From: Symbiodinium microadriaticum
Lineage: Eukaryota > Sar > Dinophyceae > Suessiales > Symbiodiniaceae
Assembly (NCBI GenBank): GCA_001939145.1
Contig: LSRX01000806.1
Span: forward strand, 145,500-209,499
Direction of reading: 5' to 3'
Length of the DNA stretch: 64,000 bases
Shown here one piece after another: positions 23,550 through 35,092 of this stretch. The stretch's first letter is position 1. Each line of letters begins with the position of its first letter. Under the pieces are notes generated by a model. The model was not told the origin of the DNA. It ran no database searches and saw only the letters and a list, made by a program, of their open reading frames with translations. The position numbers and the translations under genes were made by a program.

Positions 23550-26500
23550 TTCGGCTTTTGGAGGGACTCTCCAACATAAACTGCGCTTTGAAGCGCGTTG
23601 CCGCCGAGTCTCAGGATAAGGATAGCCATAAGGGCAAGCACTCCAACGACCATGCCTTACTTGTAGGATTCGTGAGAAAGCCATTCCGAGATATGCATCC
23701 ACAAAAAGGGTGCCAAAAGCATGATGCGATACACCGAGCTTGTAAAGCTTCATTGGCTACTTTGGCGCCAGTGACGCTACAGCCTTCGTCTGCCTCAAAC
23801 TAGATGTTGCCCTACCCAGTGTCACACGCTTCAGGGTTCCGAGCTCTAACCCCCTTCTGATTCAAGAGACCCAGGGCTGGAAACTCATCCAGCACCACGG
23901 CGGCCACCAGTCCCCAGAGCGAGATTACACCCAGCGCCTCGTAAACGCCAGTCTGACAGTGGCGACTTGAAACGAGCTGTGGCCGCGGAGGCCACACGAG
24001 ACTGCTCGAGATGTTGGAGGACTCTGAAGCATGACTTGCAACAGTGCTCTAAGATGCGAAATCACAGAACGGAAAGCACCCAAGAGCATGGAGGCAAACG
24101 TCCTGGCCTGCATGGTTGAGGATATGTCGAAATGGGCCCTAGCAAGCTCTCCGCCCCGGAAACGGAACATGGGGAAGACGAAGTTGGAAGATCTCGGAGA
24201 AGCGCGAGTTGCAGTGTGCCAGTGCCATGCGATCCGAACATGTGCTAGCCTTCAGATCTGCCATTAGGGGCTGCACTCCACGCGAAGCTGTTCCAAAGCT
24301 GTTCGGCTCTGGGCATCTGAGACCTGCAACTCTCGAAATTTAGCGCCATCTTCAGAAGACCGACATCGCCGCAGGTTTGGAGCCTCCGAAGCTGCGGCAC
24401 CAGCCAGTAACAGCGTCAGCCCGACGCAGACCTTCGCACAACACAGCGGCCAAGCAGTGCTCAGGTTGGGTTCCAGAGTCCAGAGATGTCTAGCGGAGTC
24501 TAGCGCATCCACGGGGCTGTGGTGAAGCCTCCAAAGATGCTCTGAAAGTAGAAAGTGATTCCGACAGCAGAACCCAGGACGCAGCAGGCCACGGCGACAG
24601 CGCTGGCCAGCTTCACCTGTCATCTTGCCCCTCGTCGGGCCGCTACGGCACTGCCATCCTTGCAGAAGAGTCACCCGGTAGCTGATGTAGCGATTGTTCC
24701 GCAACCACTTCCAAAAGGCCAGGCCGATAATGACCGCCATCAGCAGCAGGCAGAAGCCCCCGAGTGCGGCAGCCCAGTTCAGCAGGGCCAAGGCGCCAAG
24801 GAAGGCCAAGTAGACGACCTCATTCATAGCTCTGGCTCTAACTGACTCCTTAAGTCGTAAGCTCGTTCAAGAAGCCTTCCTCACCACTACTTGTCTGAAC
24901 TTGTTCGCGGACGTGTCGGTACTCAGTACCATGTAACCATGTATGTCCAAGCCACCGTGCTGAAGATGAGCGCGTTTCGCACAAAACGAAATGTCGAAGC
25001 ATCCTCCGAGGACGAGGTGAAAAAGCGACAGCCCTACGACACGGAGCATCCGAACAGACCCTACCCGTTGGGTGCGACAAGCTCGCTTCGGTGCCTTGGG
25101 ACTCCATTTTGCATCGCGCAGAACCTGCAAGTCGAAGTGCAAACAACGTTCGCTTTCAGCAAAAGGGGATGTGCCTGCACTGCAAGGACTGCCACATAAA
25201 CTGCCGGATAAAGGACAACGACGCAGAGCAGAACCATGGCAAAGTTGTCCACCTCAGAGCAAGGCAGGGCGTGCTGCGACTTGTGCCAAGGAGCGGAGTG
25301 CCCTGCCTTCATGTCATTCTCAAAATACCAGACACCACCAGCCCAAGCCAAGAGGATGAGCGCCTGTGGCCGCTACGACACCGCTGGAAAGAAACTTTCA
25401 AATGGTTCTGCAGGAAAGGCACAATGAATCCCCAGAATATGGGCTGCTCTGGGTACAACTGGAAGGTGCCAAACCACATCCTTGCAAACACCGTGGCTCG
25501 TCGAAGTGACTAGAGCCCGAGGCTGCAACTGAACCACAGCTCTGCCAAGCTACTGGTTGCTCATGAAGGTAAGTGCCAAGACAAGGACTCCGCCACTGAT
25601 GCTCCAGCCCACCCATCGGAAGCGAATTTCCGACACCAAGTGCAGGATCACGCCCTCAGAATGGAGCGTGGCTCGCAGTCTTCCAAACAGGCTCTGCGGC
25701 AGTCAGCACCGGCGTGGCAAACACGGGGCACGCAGAAATGCTTGGGCTGGGACATAAGCGATGTCGAGGAAGAGTGCCATCAGCCATATCCGCACTGTCC
25801 ACGGCACCCTTCCCAAGCAACTCGGCTTATCCTGCAACAGGCTATGAGAATGAGAGGCCATGCGTGACAATTGAGCCAGTGCTGGCGTGTCCTCAGCAAG
25901 GCTCGAGGAAGAACCACCTGCAAGTCCACTGGAAGCCGGATCAGCCGGATCGGCAGCGGCTGTCCCACCGTCGCTCGTCGGCTCGCCTGCAGTACCTGCA
26001 GCGTCTGCACTCTGCAAGAGAACAATGCCCATTCTCTCACATCACCTGTAGTTCACTTTCCATGCTACAACCCGAGGATAATCAATGTCAGCCTCCTGCA
26101 CTTGGCTCTGGGGCGATCTTGGCTGTGCCGGGCGGCCTCCGGCAAAGGGCTGCATGATTGAACCCAAAACAAACGAAGGATGACAATTGACAGCTGCAGG
26201 TCTGCAGATCGAGTGGCCTCGGTGTCAAGTGAAAGTCATCCACCACCCAGCGATGATGTGCGGAGAAGAATAAGCCCAGAATCAAAGGCAGGAGGCTAAC
26301 GTGAACGAGGACCTGAAGCCCAAACTCTGATCTCACCGAGAGGACCAGATCAACAACGGAATTAAACCGGCTTCGCTGTCTGCAGTGTCTGCAGGCTCTC
26401 AGGTCATGAGTGCGGCATAAACACTGCCCAGCTGTCTGCCACCCAAGAGGTGTAGGCCGCAACCCCCACCCAGCACAGATATGGAACAACCTGAGCACGC

Positions 26501-29500
26501 GAGTTGCCCTAGAAAAAACATTGCGACCATCCGTGCTTATCTCTCGCATTCTCACCTCCAGGCTTTCAGCTTCGGAGCAAGGCCCAAGGGAGCCGTTTCC
26601 AGCAGCGGCCCCTTCTTTCCGAATGCCTCAAATACACGGAATGCTTCCGAGCTTCAGTTCTATGGACACAGTTCCTGCGTAGTTTCGTGCCAAGCCTGCA
26701 GCTGCGACCGTCGCAGGCCATATAGCGACACAGCATACACCAAGCCGGCGCCCAAGGCCACACCTCTCATATCAGCACTTTGGACACTGGAGACGACAAA
26801 GACCGGCTGCGCTGCGGCGCTTGCATGTTGAATCCAGTCAAGGTGCCAGCGTAGTACTGCTGCGGGCGCGCTTCGCAGGTGTTGCACCAGGAAATTTCAG
26901 GTTCCTCGAAGCGCAAGGTCACCAGGGCCACTTCGCCAGCAAATATGCACATGATGCCCAGCAGCACCGACCTGACACGCTTGCAAAACCACGGGCCACG
27001 GGGTTGAGGAGTGGAATGGAATGGAACACAACCAGGCGACGGAGGGAGCCACTGCTTCCACCTTGCGATCACAGGAGCTGCCAGCGTCACCTCGACTCAT
27101 GCGACTTCCAAGCATCTCCTAAGACGGCTCAAAAAATGCCACGGCACCGGCATGGCATGGTCGCCTGATCCTGATCCTGTCTTGGACTCGGAACCAAATT
27201 TATCCCCATGCACGACTCTGAAGAAGGCACTTGCAAAACACCAGGTCCTCCTGCCATACTCGCATGCAGCGTCTCCAACATATCTGCTGCTGCACGCTGC
27301 CGTCGCACCTTTGCAGACTGGCAGAAGCCTACACCATGCATGTTCATGCTTGCGCACACACGCACACTTAGAAGATCGATCTGTTTGGGCCCAAACCGGC
27401 TTCAAAGGTAAGTGCTTCTGAGCATAGAACAATTGTACTTGCGAATCTTGACTCTGCTCTTGTTCCCGACAAATATAATCATGCAGCGCGGCTGCAGTCC
27501 TTACGAGGACGCATGCTCCGCAAGTTCACCCATCGAAGGTGATAACACAGTCTGTTTCTGTGCCACGTCCGACCAGTAGCAACTGTGCGGAGAAGCTCTT
27601 CGGCGTTCGCATTGAATCATTTGCTTGCTGGGCATCACGAAGACGTTGGATCTCTGCCTGCTGAGCAAAGCAAAGCTCGTTGATGTGTCGGAGGTGTCCA
27701 TCCAACGCGTTGTTCTGATCCCTCAGTTTGAGGCTTCCCGCTTCAATGCCAGCGATGTCGAGGAGCCCGGAGTTGCCCTTCTCGAGGTCATCATCAATCC
27801 AGGTAGCCGTAGAAACCATCGCGGGAGTCGCCGAAGACGAAGAAGAGGTCGTAGAGGTCGGTCTTTTTGGAGCTGTTGGTGTCCCTGTAGTGGTCGTTGT
27901 GGAAGTAGTCGTCGCTGTAATCCACAACTCACCAAAGACTTGGCGCATCCACAATCGAAATGTTGCGCACAGTAGCCGCTCACCCAGAATCACCGTGAAT
28001 GCGTATAGGCCATCATGAAGTACCACCCGTTGTCGTCGGAGGAAGCCGAGGAGGTAGTAGAGCTCGAAGTTGTGGATGCCGTAGCACTCGTCACGAGCAA
28101 AACCATGCAAACAAAGCGCTGCCTTTACTTACATCCCGAAGAAAACAATGAAAGCCTTGGCAATGTCCTTCACCAGCTCGCGGTCCGTCAGTCAAAGTGT
28201 TTCTCCTCGATGGACGGAAGAGTAGGCAACGACCGCGTGATCCGGGTGATTCTCCTCGTTGTGGAATGAAGTGGTCCCACTGGAGAGGAGCTCCATCATC
28301 GGTGGCGCCAACATCGACTTAGTCAACGCATCTGCTGTCATCGACTGCGTAGGCACCAAAGACGTCGGCCACGAACGACCCAGAAGCCCCTGCCAACTGC
28401 AAGGAGGGTCGACTCCGGGGTGACGCTGAGTGAATCGCCAAGACACAGCTTTCCAGGATATCAAGCAAAGTCTCGCTTCCGACCAGCCCACTCGCAGCAC
28501 CAGGATCGACAAGTTAACCCCGATGCTTCTCACCCAACACATGTGCTCGTTGTAGATGGCCGTTGGGAACGAGAGGTCCAGACGCCTTCCAGCAGCCGTT
28601 GGCTGCTGTGCTGTCACAGAGCTCGTGGCATTCTCGTCATCATCGTCCGCGGCACAGCATCCTCAGAAGCCTTGTTCCGCCCAAGGTTGAGAACCGAGGT
28701 TCCTCAGAGTATCTCAGAGTCCAGCTGAATGTGGACTGTCTTCGCCTTGGACAGCTTGGTCAAAGAAGAGGTTTCTCCAAAGCTGCCAACCAAGGTCTTG
28801 GACGAGTAGCCGTAGTAACCCTTTCCTTTTCCGGAGCCAGACCATCCTGAGTTCTTGTACTTGCCCTTGCCCTCTCCGACGCCCTTCCGGTAAGGCTTGC
28901 CTTTTACCCCTGCCACCGCCATAGAATGTGCTCGATTTTCCACCGCCAACGGGGCCAGGGCTGGTCTGGTGCCATCGAGGGCCACAGATCGTGCACCCGA
29001 GGCCCTGCCCTTCACAGGAAAGGCTTCCTGAACATTCTCATTCTGTCCGCGATCGGCTTCGGGAGGCGCGCGGATCGGAGTTGTTCTCCTCAGGCCATTC
29101 GTGCCAAGTCTCATCGCCCTGCCAGCCATGGCCGTAGTCCTCCTGCTCGTAGAAATGGCCATCATGCCACGAATCATCAAAGGAGGTCTCGGCCGTGTCG
29201 CAGTCATCCGCCCAGGACAAGCTGTCATCGATCCAGTAGCTCCAATGGTCTTCGTCATCAGCTCGGTGCAAGTGGTCCTGCTCGAAATCACCTTGGTAGA
29301 AAAGGTCACCGGTATCGTTCTTCTTGGAAATCAGTCGAAGGGCGATGGTGCGGGCGTCGTGGTATCTGCGGAGGTCGCTCTGCAACTGCAGCTTGATGTC
29401 CTCCACGAGCCTCTGAGGAAACCCGCTGCCCCTGAAAAAAAGTAGAACTTGGCCACGTAATTCAAGTCCAGTCCTGCCTTGTTTGTCGCCTCCTAAAAAA

Positions 29501-31665
29501 CTCCTTGATGCTACGGGAAACAAGCTCCTGATCCCCTGCCAAAAGCCTCCTTCAGCCTGTTGCATAAAGCTTGAACTCGACTAGGACACTAGGATGGCAC
29601 GCTGGATCACGACCGCCGGGTTCATGGGATCCCGGACCTCATCGACCAAAGCTCCATAAAGGCATCGCTGCCTACGTCGTAGGTGCCGTCCGGCCTCACC
29701 AACCTCAGCTGCATTCCCAGCAGCCTTGCCCTGCAAGCGTCCAGCAACCAAGGGCCCAATCAGCTCGTCGGCCCAATCAGCTCGTCGGACCCACGAAACT
29801 TCCTGTACCGAAACTTCAAACTTTCAAAGTAGAGCCTGAGGGGATAGTCAGAGAGCCCAGGGGCCCAGCCCGGAGGAACATCTTTTCGGAACTCGTGCAA
29901 GGGGATTCCTCCTCCAGGTCCGCTGCTCGAACTTGCCATGGCGAGGTTCCTTGCTCGATATCCAGTGAAGGGTTCGAGGTCGGCCGTGTAATCCAAGGAA
30001 GGGGAGCTCGAGGTTCAAGTTCAGACTGTCCTCGAAGACACATCCCTCGAGGAGATTTAAAGGGAAGCTTTCTGAAAACAAGGGAACTTCCTCACTGAAG
30101 TTGTAGAACTGCCTGCCACCGAAGGAAAACTCTTGAAATTCGCTGACGGAGAAAAGGCCATCCAGGAAGACTTCCAGGACCCTGCTGCGGCACTGGAACG
30201 GGTAGCTGTTGGTCAGGAGAAAATGGGTTCAAAGTGCAAGTTGTCGCGCGGCTCCCTCAGATCACAGGGAGCGGCCTCCGAATCCACTTCCAAACTTAGA
30301 AGATCGATCTGTTTTGGGCCCAAGCCGGCTTCAGAGGTAAATGCTTCTGAGCAGGGGACAACTGTACATGCTAATCTTCACACACACACACACGCACGCA
30401 ACACACGCAACACACTATCTAGCACCTTTGGGCTGTCCGGTGCCGGAATGATGGAGTCTACCACCATGTGGGCCAACAGCACGACCATCGCCAGGAATAC
30501 ACCAGAATGTCCTGCAGCTCACCGAAAGCAGGGTTGAAGCACGACTGCTTAGCGTAAGCACCCCGGCCACTAAATCCGCTGGCATCACGAGGCAATAGAA
30601 ACAGCATGTAAAGAAGCAGACAAGATGCCCAGGAGCCAGTAGTCATCTCCCCACACACAGGCGGCAGCTCGTGCCGCCACCATGAGAAGGGCTGTCTGCG
30701 CAGCACCGGTCACCAGGCCCAAAGCCCAGACAAGCCAAACCTTCTTTGCTTCAACATCGCCAAGCCATCACGTGGACCCACACGCAGCGACAAAACCAAC
30801 TTCAACAGGTACATCCAAGCATATGTATACACGGCTTCACCGAGTGGCAATCGAATCGAGAATGACGACGGCAGCCACCAAAACAAATCCGACATTGCGA
30901 ACATCTTCGGAGGTTGTGAGCACTCGAACCGCGAGACCTTGCGACAAAAGCAGACGGACAAGCACTTCGAGTGACATCTCCCGTGTTTAGGCCCGCACCG
31001 TATGCTGCTAGCACTCCAAGTTCAAGGATGATCAAGCTGGCAATCAAGGCAATCCTCTTCGGTTTCGTTCGAGGCAGTGCAGACCTTGAGGCCACCAATG
31101 CGCAAAGACTCCAACAGCTACTCTGTTTTCCTCTTCATCCAAGAGGCGCTGGCCCTGCTTCCGCCTGCATGCTGTGCCCATATTTGCAAAATACTCTCTG
31201 CCACCTCTCTTCGCAGCCTGATCTCCAGAGAGCACGGCGAGCAAGGTTCCACTCCCTTGCCAGCTGCCACATAGGAACGCCAGGGCGGTGCCGGGCACCG
31301 CGCTGACACACAGCATCACAACCTGAGCTGTCTGCGTGTTACACTGAGCTCGAAGCACACGTCATGTCACGACCGCTTGAAAACATGCCGTGCTCACCCG
31401 GCTCGACCGCAGCCGAGCAGCAGAAACGGATGTGAAGCTGAAAGGATCCATCCACCACACAAACTGGCAGAAGTAGCAACCTAGCAAGAAGAGTGCAAGC
31501 CTCGGCGGCGCACGAACACAAACACAATCGCACAAGCACGTTGCCAGTGTACAAATAAATAAGCCTTTGTATGTAAACCCGAACGTCCGGGGAATTCAGG
31601 AACCAGCCCCGTTCTTCCGTCCCACTTGGACACTCACTGCATGAGCATGCATCGAGCGATCGCAC
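23550..31665 (-). CDS. Large multi-pass membrane protein (multi-exon)
   Basis: Minus-strand exons, most carrying one membrane span: ~31570-31400 (LFICTLATCLCDCVCV), ~31330-31255 (VVMLCVSAVPGTALAFLCGS), ~31065-30980 (IALIASLIILELGVLAAYGA), 30908-30843 (VGFVLVAAVVILDSIA, then a GT donor), ~30742-30600 (VWLVWALGLVTGAAQTALLM), ~30515-30430 (VFLAMVVLLAHMVVDSI), ~27285-27140 (soluble), ~26980-26830 (LLGIMCIFAGEVALVTL), ~26850-26690 (GVALGAGLVYAVSLYG), ~26345-26230 (VLVHVSLLPLILGLFF), ~25850-25740 (IWLMALFLDIAYVPAQAFL), ~25250-25140 (AMVLLCVVVLYPAVYVAVLA), 24827-24660 (two spans), ~24620-24505 (VAVACCVLGSAVGITFYF), ~24460-24320 (VGLTLLLAGAAASE) and ~23654-23555 (VVGVLALMAILIL). The family is unknown; a transporter, channel or receptor is possible. 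The copia remnant sits in the intron between 30430 and 27285. There could be two adjacent genes rather than one. Confidence 0.5.
27366..27450 (-). repeat. Terminal direct repeat, 3' LTR-like copy
   Basis: The partner of 30294-30379. Just inside it on the minus strand lies a purine-rich string (GGGAACAAGAGCAGAG) in the position of a polypurine tract. The outer flank is a CA-rich microsatellite. Confidence 0.55.
27526..28110 (-). CDS. Thr-rich/coiled-coil ORF at 3' end of retroelement
   Basis: A 194-codon open frame between the RNase H end and the 3' terminal repeat. It has a Thr/Ser/Pro stretch (ITATTTSTTTTTGTPTAP) and then a coiled-coil-like part (LRDQNNALDGHLRHINELCF, QQAEIQRLRDAQQAN). An internal Met at MRQVFGELW could be the real start. 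No family is recognised. It could be an element-encoded accessory protein, captured host sequence, or host exon sequence outside the element if the terminal repeats are misread. Confidence 0.45.
   Translation of the reverse strand: MHGFARDECYGIHNFELYYLLGFLRRQRVVLHDGLYAFTVILGERLLCATFRLWMRQVFGELWITATTTSTTTTTGTPTAPKRPTSTTSSSSSATPAMVSTATWIDDDLEKGNSGLLDIAGIEAGSLKLRDQNNALDGHLRHINELCFAQQAEIQRLRDAQQANDSMRTPKSFSAQLLLVGRGTETDCVITFDG
28192..28617 (-). pseudogene. copia RNase H C-terminal fragment
   Basis: The minus-strand frame contains LVPTQSMTADALTKSM, matching the conserved (V/I)PTxxMxADxLTK signature at the end of Ty1/copia RNase H, followed by MELLSSGTTSF. It directly follows the gag-like region, so integrase and reverse transcriptase have been lost. 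The upstream part of this frame has no clear RNase H core. Confidence 0.65.
28704..29939 (-). pseudogene. copia gag-like region, frameshifted
   Basis: Gag precursor of the retroelement. Starting at the ATG at 29939, the frame reads MASSSSGPGGGIPLHEFRKD and continues through a block PPGWAPGLSDYPLRLYFESL that resembles gag of dinoflagellate copia elements. It then passes through RPDGTYDVGSDAFMEL and VDEVRDPMNPAVVIQ in different frames, showing at least two frameshifts, and a 17-bp tandem duplication at 29756-29789. Further on (29450-29040), LFFRGSGFPQRLVEDIKLQL continues into an Asp/Trp-rich tract. The last part (29020-28704) is Gly/Lys-rich (GEGKGKYKNSGWSGSGKGKG), as in gag C-termini, but I find no CCHC zinc knuckle. 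It is too broken to make a functional protein. Confidence 0.7.
30294..30379 (-). repeat. Terminal direct repeat, 5' LTR-like copy
   Basis: About 85 bp matching 27366-27450 in the same orientation, with roughly 15% mismatch. On the minus strand it begins TGAAGATTAGC, so it has the expected TG start. Very short for an LTR, so possibly truncated. Confidence 0.6.
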
Positions 31666-31669
31666 CTCT

Positions 31670-33420
31670 TCATGCTGCGACCGGGATGTGAGAATTGGTT
31701 GAACACTTTAACATCGCAGATGGATCCACATCCATATGTTTTCTCGTATCTGATCGCTCGCCGCGGCAGAGTCTTCCATGATGATCGCATGCCCATGCAT
31801 GCGACGCCACCATGCCGAGAAGCCCGGCAAGGAAAGCAAGGCCCTGTTGATCAGCTGGTTTGTGTGGGCTTGATGTTCCCTCTCTTCATGTCTTCGGTGA
31901 TTGCGATGGTGTACACGTATTGTATGTTGGGGATCTCGGCATCATGAACTTGCGGTAAGATCGCGCACGATCTCCGTCGACGCAATCTTGAAACTACTGC
32001 TCAATGCTCAGATATGAGTCCAAGCGATAACCCTAAAAAAACGGTGTCATCAAATTTCATTGCCGATGACGTCTTTCACGTCAGCATGCGTGGCCGCGCT
32101 CGATCGCACTGGCAGCCATGCGCATAGGGCGTAGCGCGTAGGGCTAGAAAGCCTCATGACTACGAGCATTCGCAGTGGCCGCGCACCCTCCAGAGCGTAA
32201 CTGCCAAACACTATGAGCATTGGAGGCCACTGTTCGGAGGAATGACGTGGTCACGTTTCGTGAGCAGGTTGATCGACGATTCTGCACATTCACCATGATT
32301 CGATGCGGGGGGCCCAATTTGAAACAGGAAAATCAGGCGATCGTCCCAGTTCTTGGGGGTGATAAGGGAGCTGTTGACCGGATCTTCCGAAGGGACGCCT
32401 GACACGCTACAGGGTCTGCATCTCGAACCCATTTTATGTACCGCCTTTGCGGGCCGAGCGGAAATGCTTCCGTAAACGCTGCGATTGGGGGCTGGCGGTC
32501 GCTGACGTGTCGGCTGCGCCCTCGTCGCACATCCCAGGCTCGCAGGAGTGGAATTCCAACCCACATCGCCACTAATTCAAGAACATGTTGTACTATGAGC
32601 GACTTCATAGACACGTTTACTGAAGCAGAAACACACGCCAGTACTCAGTATGGTCCAAGACTGTGCAGCACCCCTGACTCTCTGACCAGTTGGGGTCCAA
32701 AGCCATTCACATTCATGCGATCAAATCGATTTCGTCGTTTCGACACTCACCCTCGTCATATTGATGGCTTAAGAAAGTCTGCAATGGCTAGGTATGAAAA
32801 TGTCAGCCGGTACTTTTCCACGCCACCATGATACACGGACCGACCCAACGGGTTGTGCAAAAGCCGAGAAACAGAACGTACGCGCATGGCATGTGGCATT
32901 TGCGCGGGGGACGATAATGTCTCCGGGAGTCGCTGGCGCGATTGGATGTGGGCTATGGTAGATGGTATATGGATCAGCAGCTATCAAATTGGAGGGCACT
33001 TTCAGTTCTGAGACCCTATTCCAAAGAACCTACCACATCCTACGACCTTTTAAATAAGCACAGAAGAGCCGAGGATCAAGGAGAGAAGAAACGAAACCCA
33101 GCTGAAGTGGAAGGAGTCGACGGCGGCCCGTGCCAAACCGATGCTGCCAGCATAGATTGTCACGGCCTCAGTTTGCTGTAGCTCCCTTCGGCCCTTCAGC
33201 CATATATGGTCAGGCGTCGTTTGGCTTTCGGCTTTGGTTGCCACACGGTTGGGTTGATGTCGGTTAATCTTTACGTGAACTGTGCAAACAGCATCCTGCA
33301 GCCTGCGAGAAGTGTGCGTGTTTTAGCCTTGAGCCGGAAGACCTCTCACGGAGTTCCCTAGGATCTCTTGCAATCCCAAGCGGCCACCAAGCTCCCCAGA
33401 GATGCCAGCCGGGGAGAGTC
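31670..33420. other. Stretch without a supported gene
   Basis: Short open frames occur on both strands but show no motif, no convincing splice borders and no repeats. Base composition looks more even than in the flanking regions. Confidence 0.35.
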
Positions 33421-33429
33421 GCTGCTCAC

Positions 33430-33732
33430 CTGGTAATGGCAGTCAAGGCCCTCGACAACCCTTTTTGATTCTGCTCTGACTCCTTTTTTGTGCCAATGCT
33501 CAACGGTCTACGCAGTCTACACACCACAGCAACAACGAGACACAGGCGATGTGATCTGCACATGCGACCGCACGAAAGGTTGGAGCATAAAGCAAGAAAC
33601 CTCGTGAAGTCGTTCAAACTTGTCAAAACCTTGATTTTGGCTCCCGCTTGGCTTGATGATCGTGCCTGCTGGGCTGCCAGTGAAATACAGGCGACCGGAA
33701 GGAACAGAAAGACTATCATCGCCCACCTGCAC
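33430..33732 (-). CDS. Possible exons of an unidentified protein
   Basis: Two overlapping minus-strand frames read plausibly: SVPSGRLYFTGSPAGTIIKP near 33715-33640, and a signal-like MIVFLFLPVACISLAAQQA at 33719. Only one can be real at a given base. No family is recognised. Confidence 0.25.
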
Positions 33733-34249
33733 AGGGCCCGGAAGGAGGAACGTTCAACCGGGCTCAGTGCTGCAAGCTAGCTGGGCTCTTCGTGCAAGAG
33801 CTGCACATTCACAACAGGCGTCTTGTGAAGTCAAGCTACTGTATGACCGTAGCCAACCGCGAGAAGACAACCTGCAGAAGCCAGGTTGCTGGACACTTTG
33901 GCTATGGGGGACATTCCCTGCGGTGTTCTGTGCCTTTTTGCGTGGAAACGCGTGGCAATATCTCCTACTCCGTGTCGGTGCTGCTTCCTGTTCAATCTTA
34001 CTGGTTTGGAGATTTCATGTTGGAGTTTCTGAATTTCTCGATGCTGAGGGTATTTGTTGGTTTTCGCGCCCACAACATTTCGCGTAGCACTGCACACGCG
34101 ATTGCAGGAACCCTTTCTGCCGGTGCTGCTACTTGTGCAACTGTCCGTTTTACTGGAGATGCTGGCACTGCGGGTGACTTACTTTTCAGGAGCCTCTTTC
34201 CCTTGTTAATGCCCCCTTCCCTGTGACCGACCACTAACCAACGGCCCTC

Positions 34250-34420
34250 CACCAAAAATTTGAATTCTGGCTTTCAAGCCCCTACTACTGCAGCTACTGC
34301 TATACTGCTGCACTGCTGCCGCTCCTGCTCCTAAAACTACTACTGCCACCACTACTAATGCTACTGCCACTACTACGCCACTACTACGCCCAAGCATCAT
34401 CACAAACCCAAAAGAGTCCG
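34250..34420. repeat. Triplet-rich low-complexity DNA (CTA/CTG type)
   Basis: Imperfect CTA and CTG triplets. Open frames through it encode only Val/Ala or Thr-type runs. Confidence 0.7.
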
Positions 34421-35092
34421 AGATGCATCACTTGTCCTTTTGGAGAGGTGTGCTGCCATGAGCAGGTCCAGTCTGTAGGAGGCCGGTGCAAGCAGCGCGT
34501 GCACGGCCACGCAGAGCCTGAGCAATGCTCCGTATTTAGGGCCTTCACTGTCGGCGCGGCTTTCTTTCCCACCCTGCAAAAGTCGCTCCACACCACTTCG
34601 ACACATGTTTGCGCAAACACCAGGGTCGGGGACAGGTTCTCTCTGGCGAGGGGCAGCAAGCCGGCTCCGGCAAAGGAGAGCCCGAGAATCCTTAGGTCTC
34701 CCGAAACAAAGATTCAACTAGCCGACATCGCGTAGTCAGACGTCGATGTCGCAGTGATACCCAGCTCGCGTCTGCTTCGCGAAAGTATGTCGTACAAAGT
34801 GCGATATTGCGCCTGCCTGTCCGAATTGCAAATTTACTGGCTCTTTTCTTGGCACACACACACACACCGCTCGACCCACCCGATGCTGCCCGACTATCGA
34901 AAGCGAGCACACAGCCATCTCACACAAGTGGGTACACACGCACCAGCCTCAGTTTGGCGACTCGAAGGGAGACAATGCTTAGTCCCAAAGCTTTCCCACA
35001 ATTCAACTGCCGATGTAAAATCAACCAGCTCAGAGCCTTGAGTCACGCTCACGCTCTGGATGACAATGTTTTGTTACACCAGCCTGCGAAAG

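Larger units (their letters stand above)
27366..30379 (-). mobile_element. Decayed Ty1/copia-like LTR retroelement
   Basis: A 3.0-kb element in minus orientation. It is bounded by direct repeats of about 85 bp (30294-30379 and 27366-27450), each abutting CA-repeat DNA on the outer side, as if it had inserted into a CA microsatellite. In order it contains a leader with a weak tRNA-Met primer-binding-like string (TGGATTCGGAGG, just inside the right repeat), a gag-like coding region, the C-terminal end of a copia RNase H, and a downstream ORF. Protease, integrase and reverse transcriptase are missing, so it is internally deleted as well as frameshifted. It lies in an intron of the membrane protein gene, on the same strand. 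Confidence 0.7.

Noticed and set aside
30294-30379. The 85-bp repeat as a duplicated plus-strand exon with a GTAA donor
   Set aside because: Both copies do show a donor-like GGTAA on the plus strand, but their placement at the two ends of a copia-like element makes terminal repeats the better explanation.
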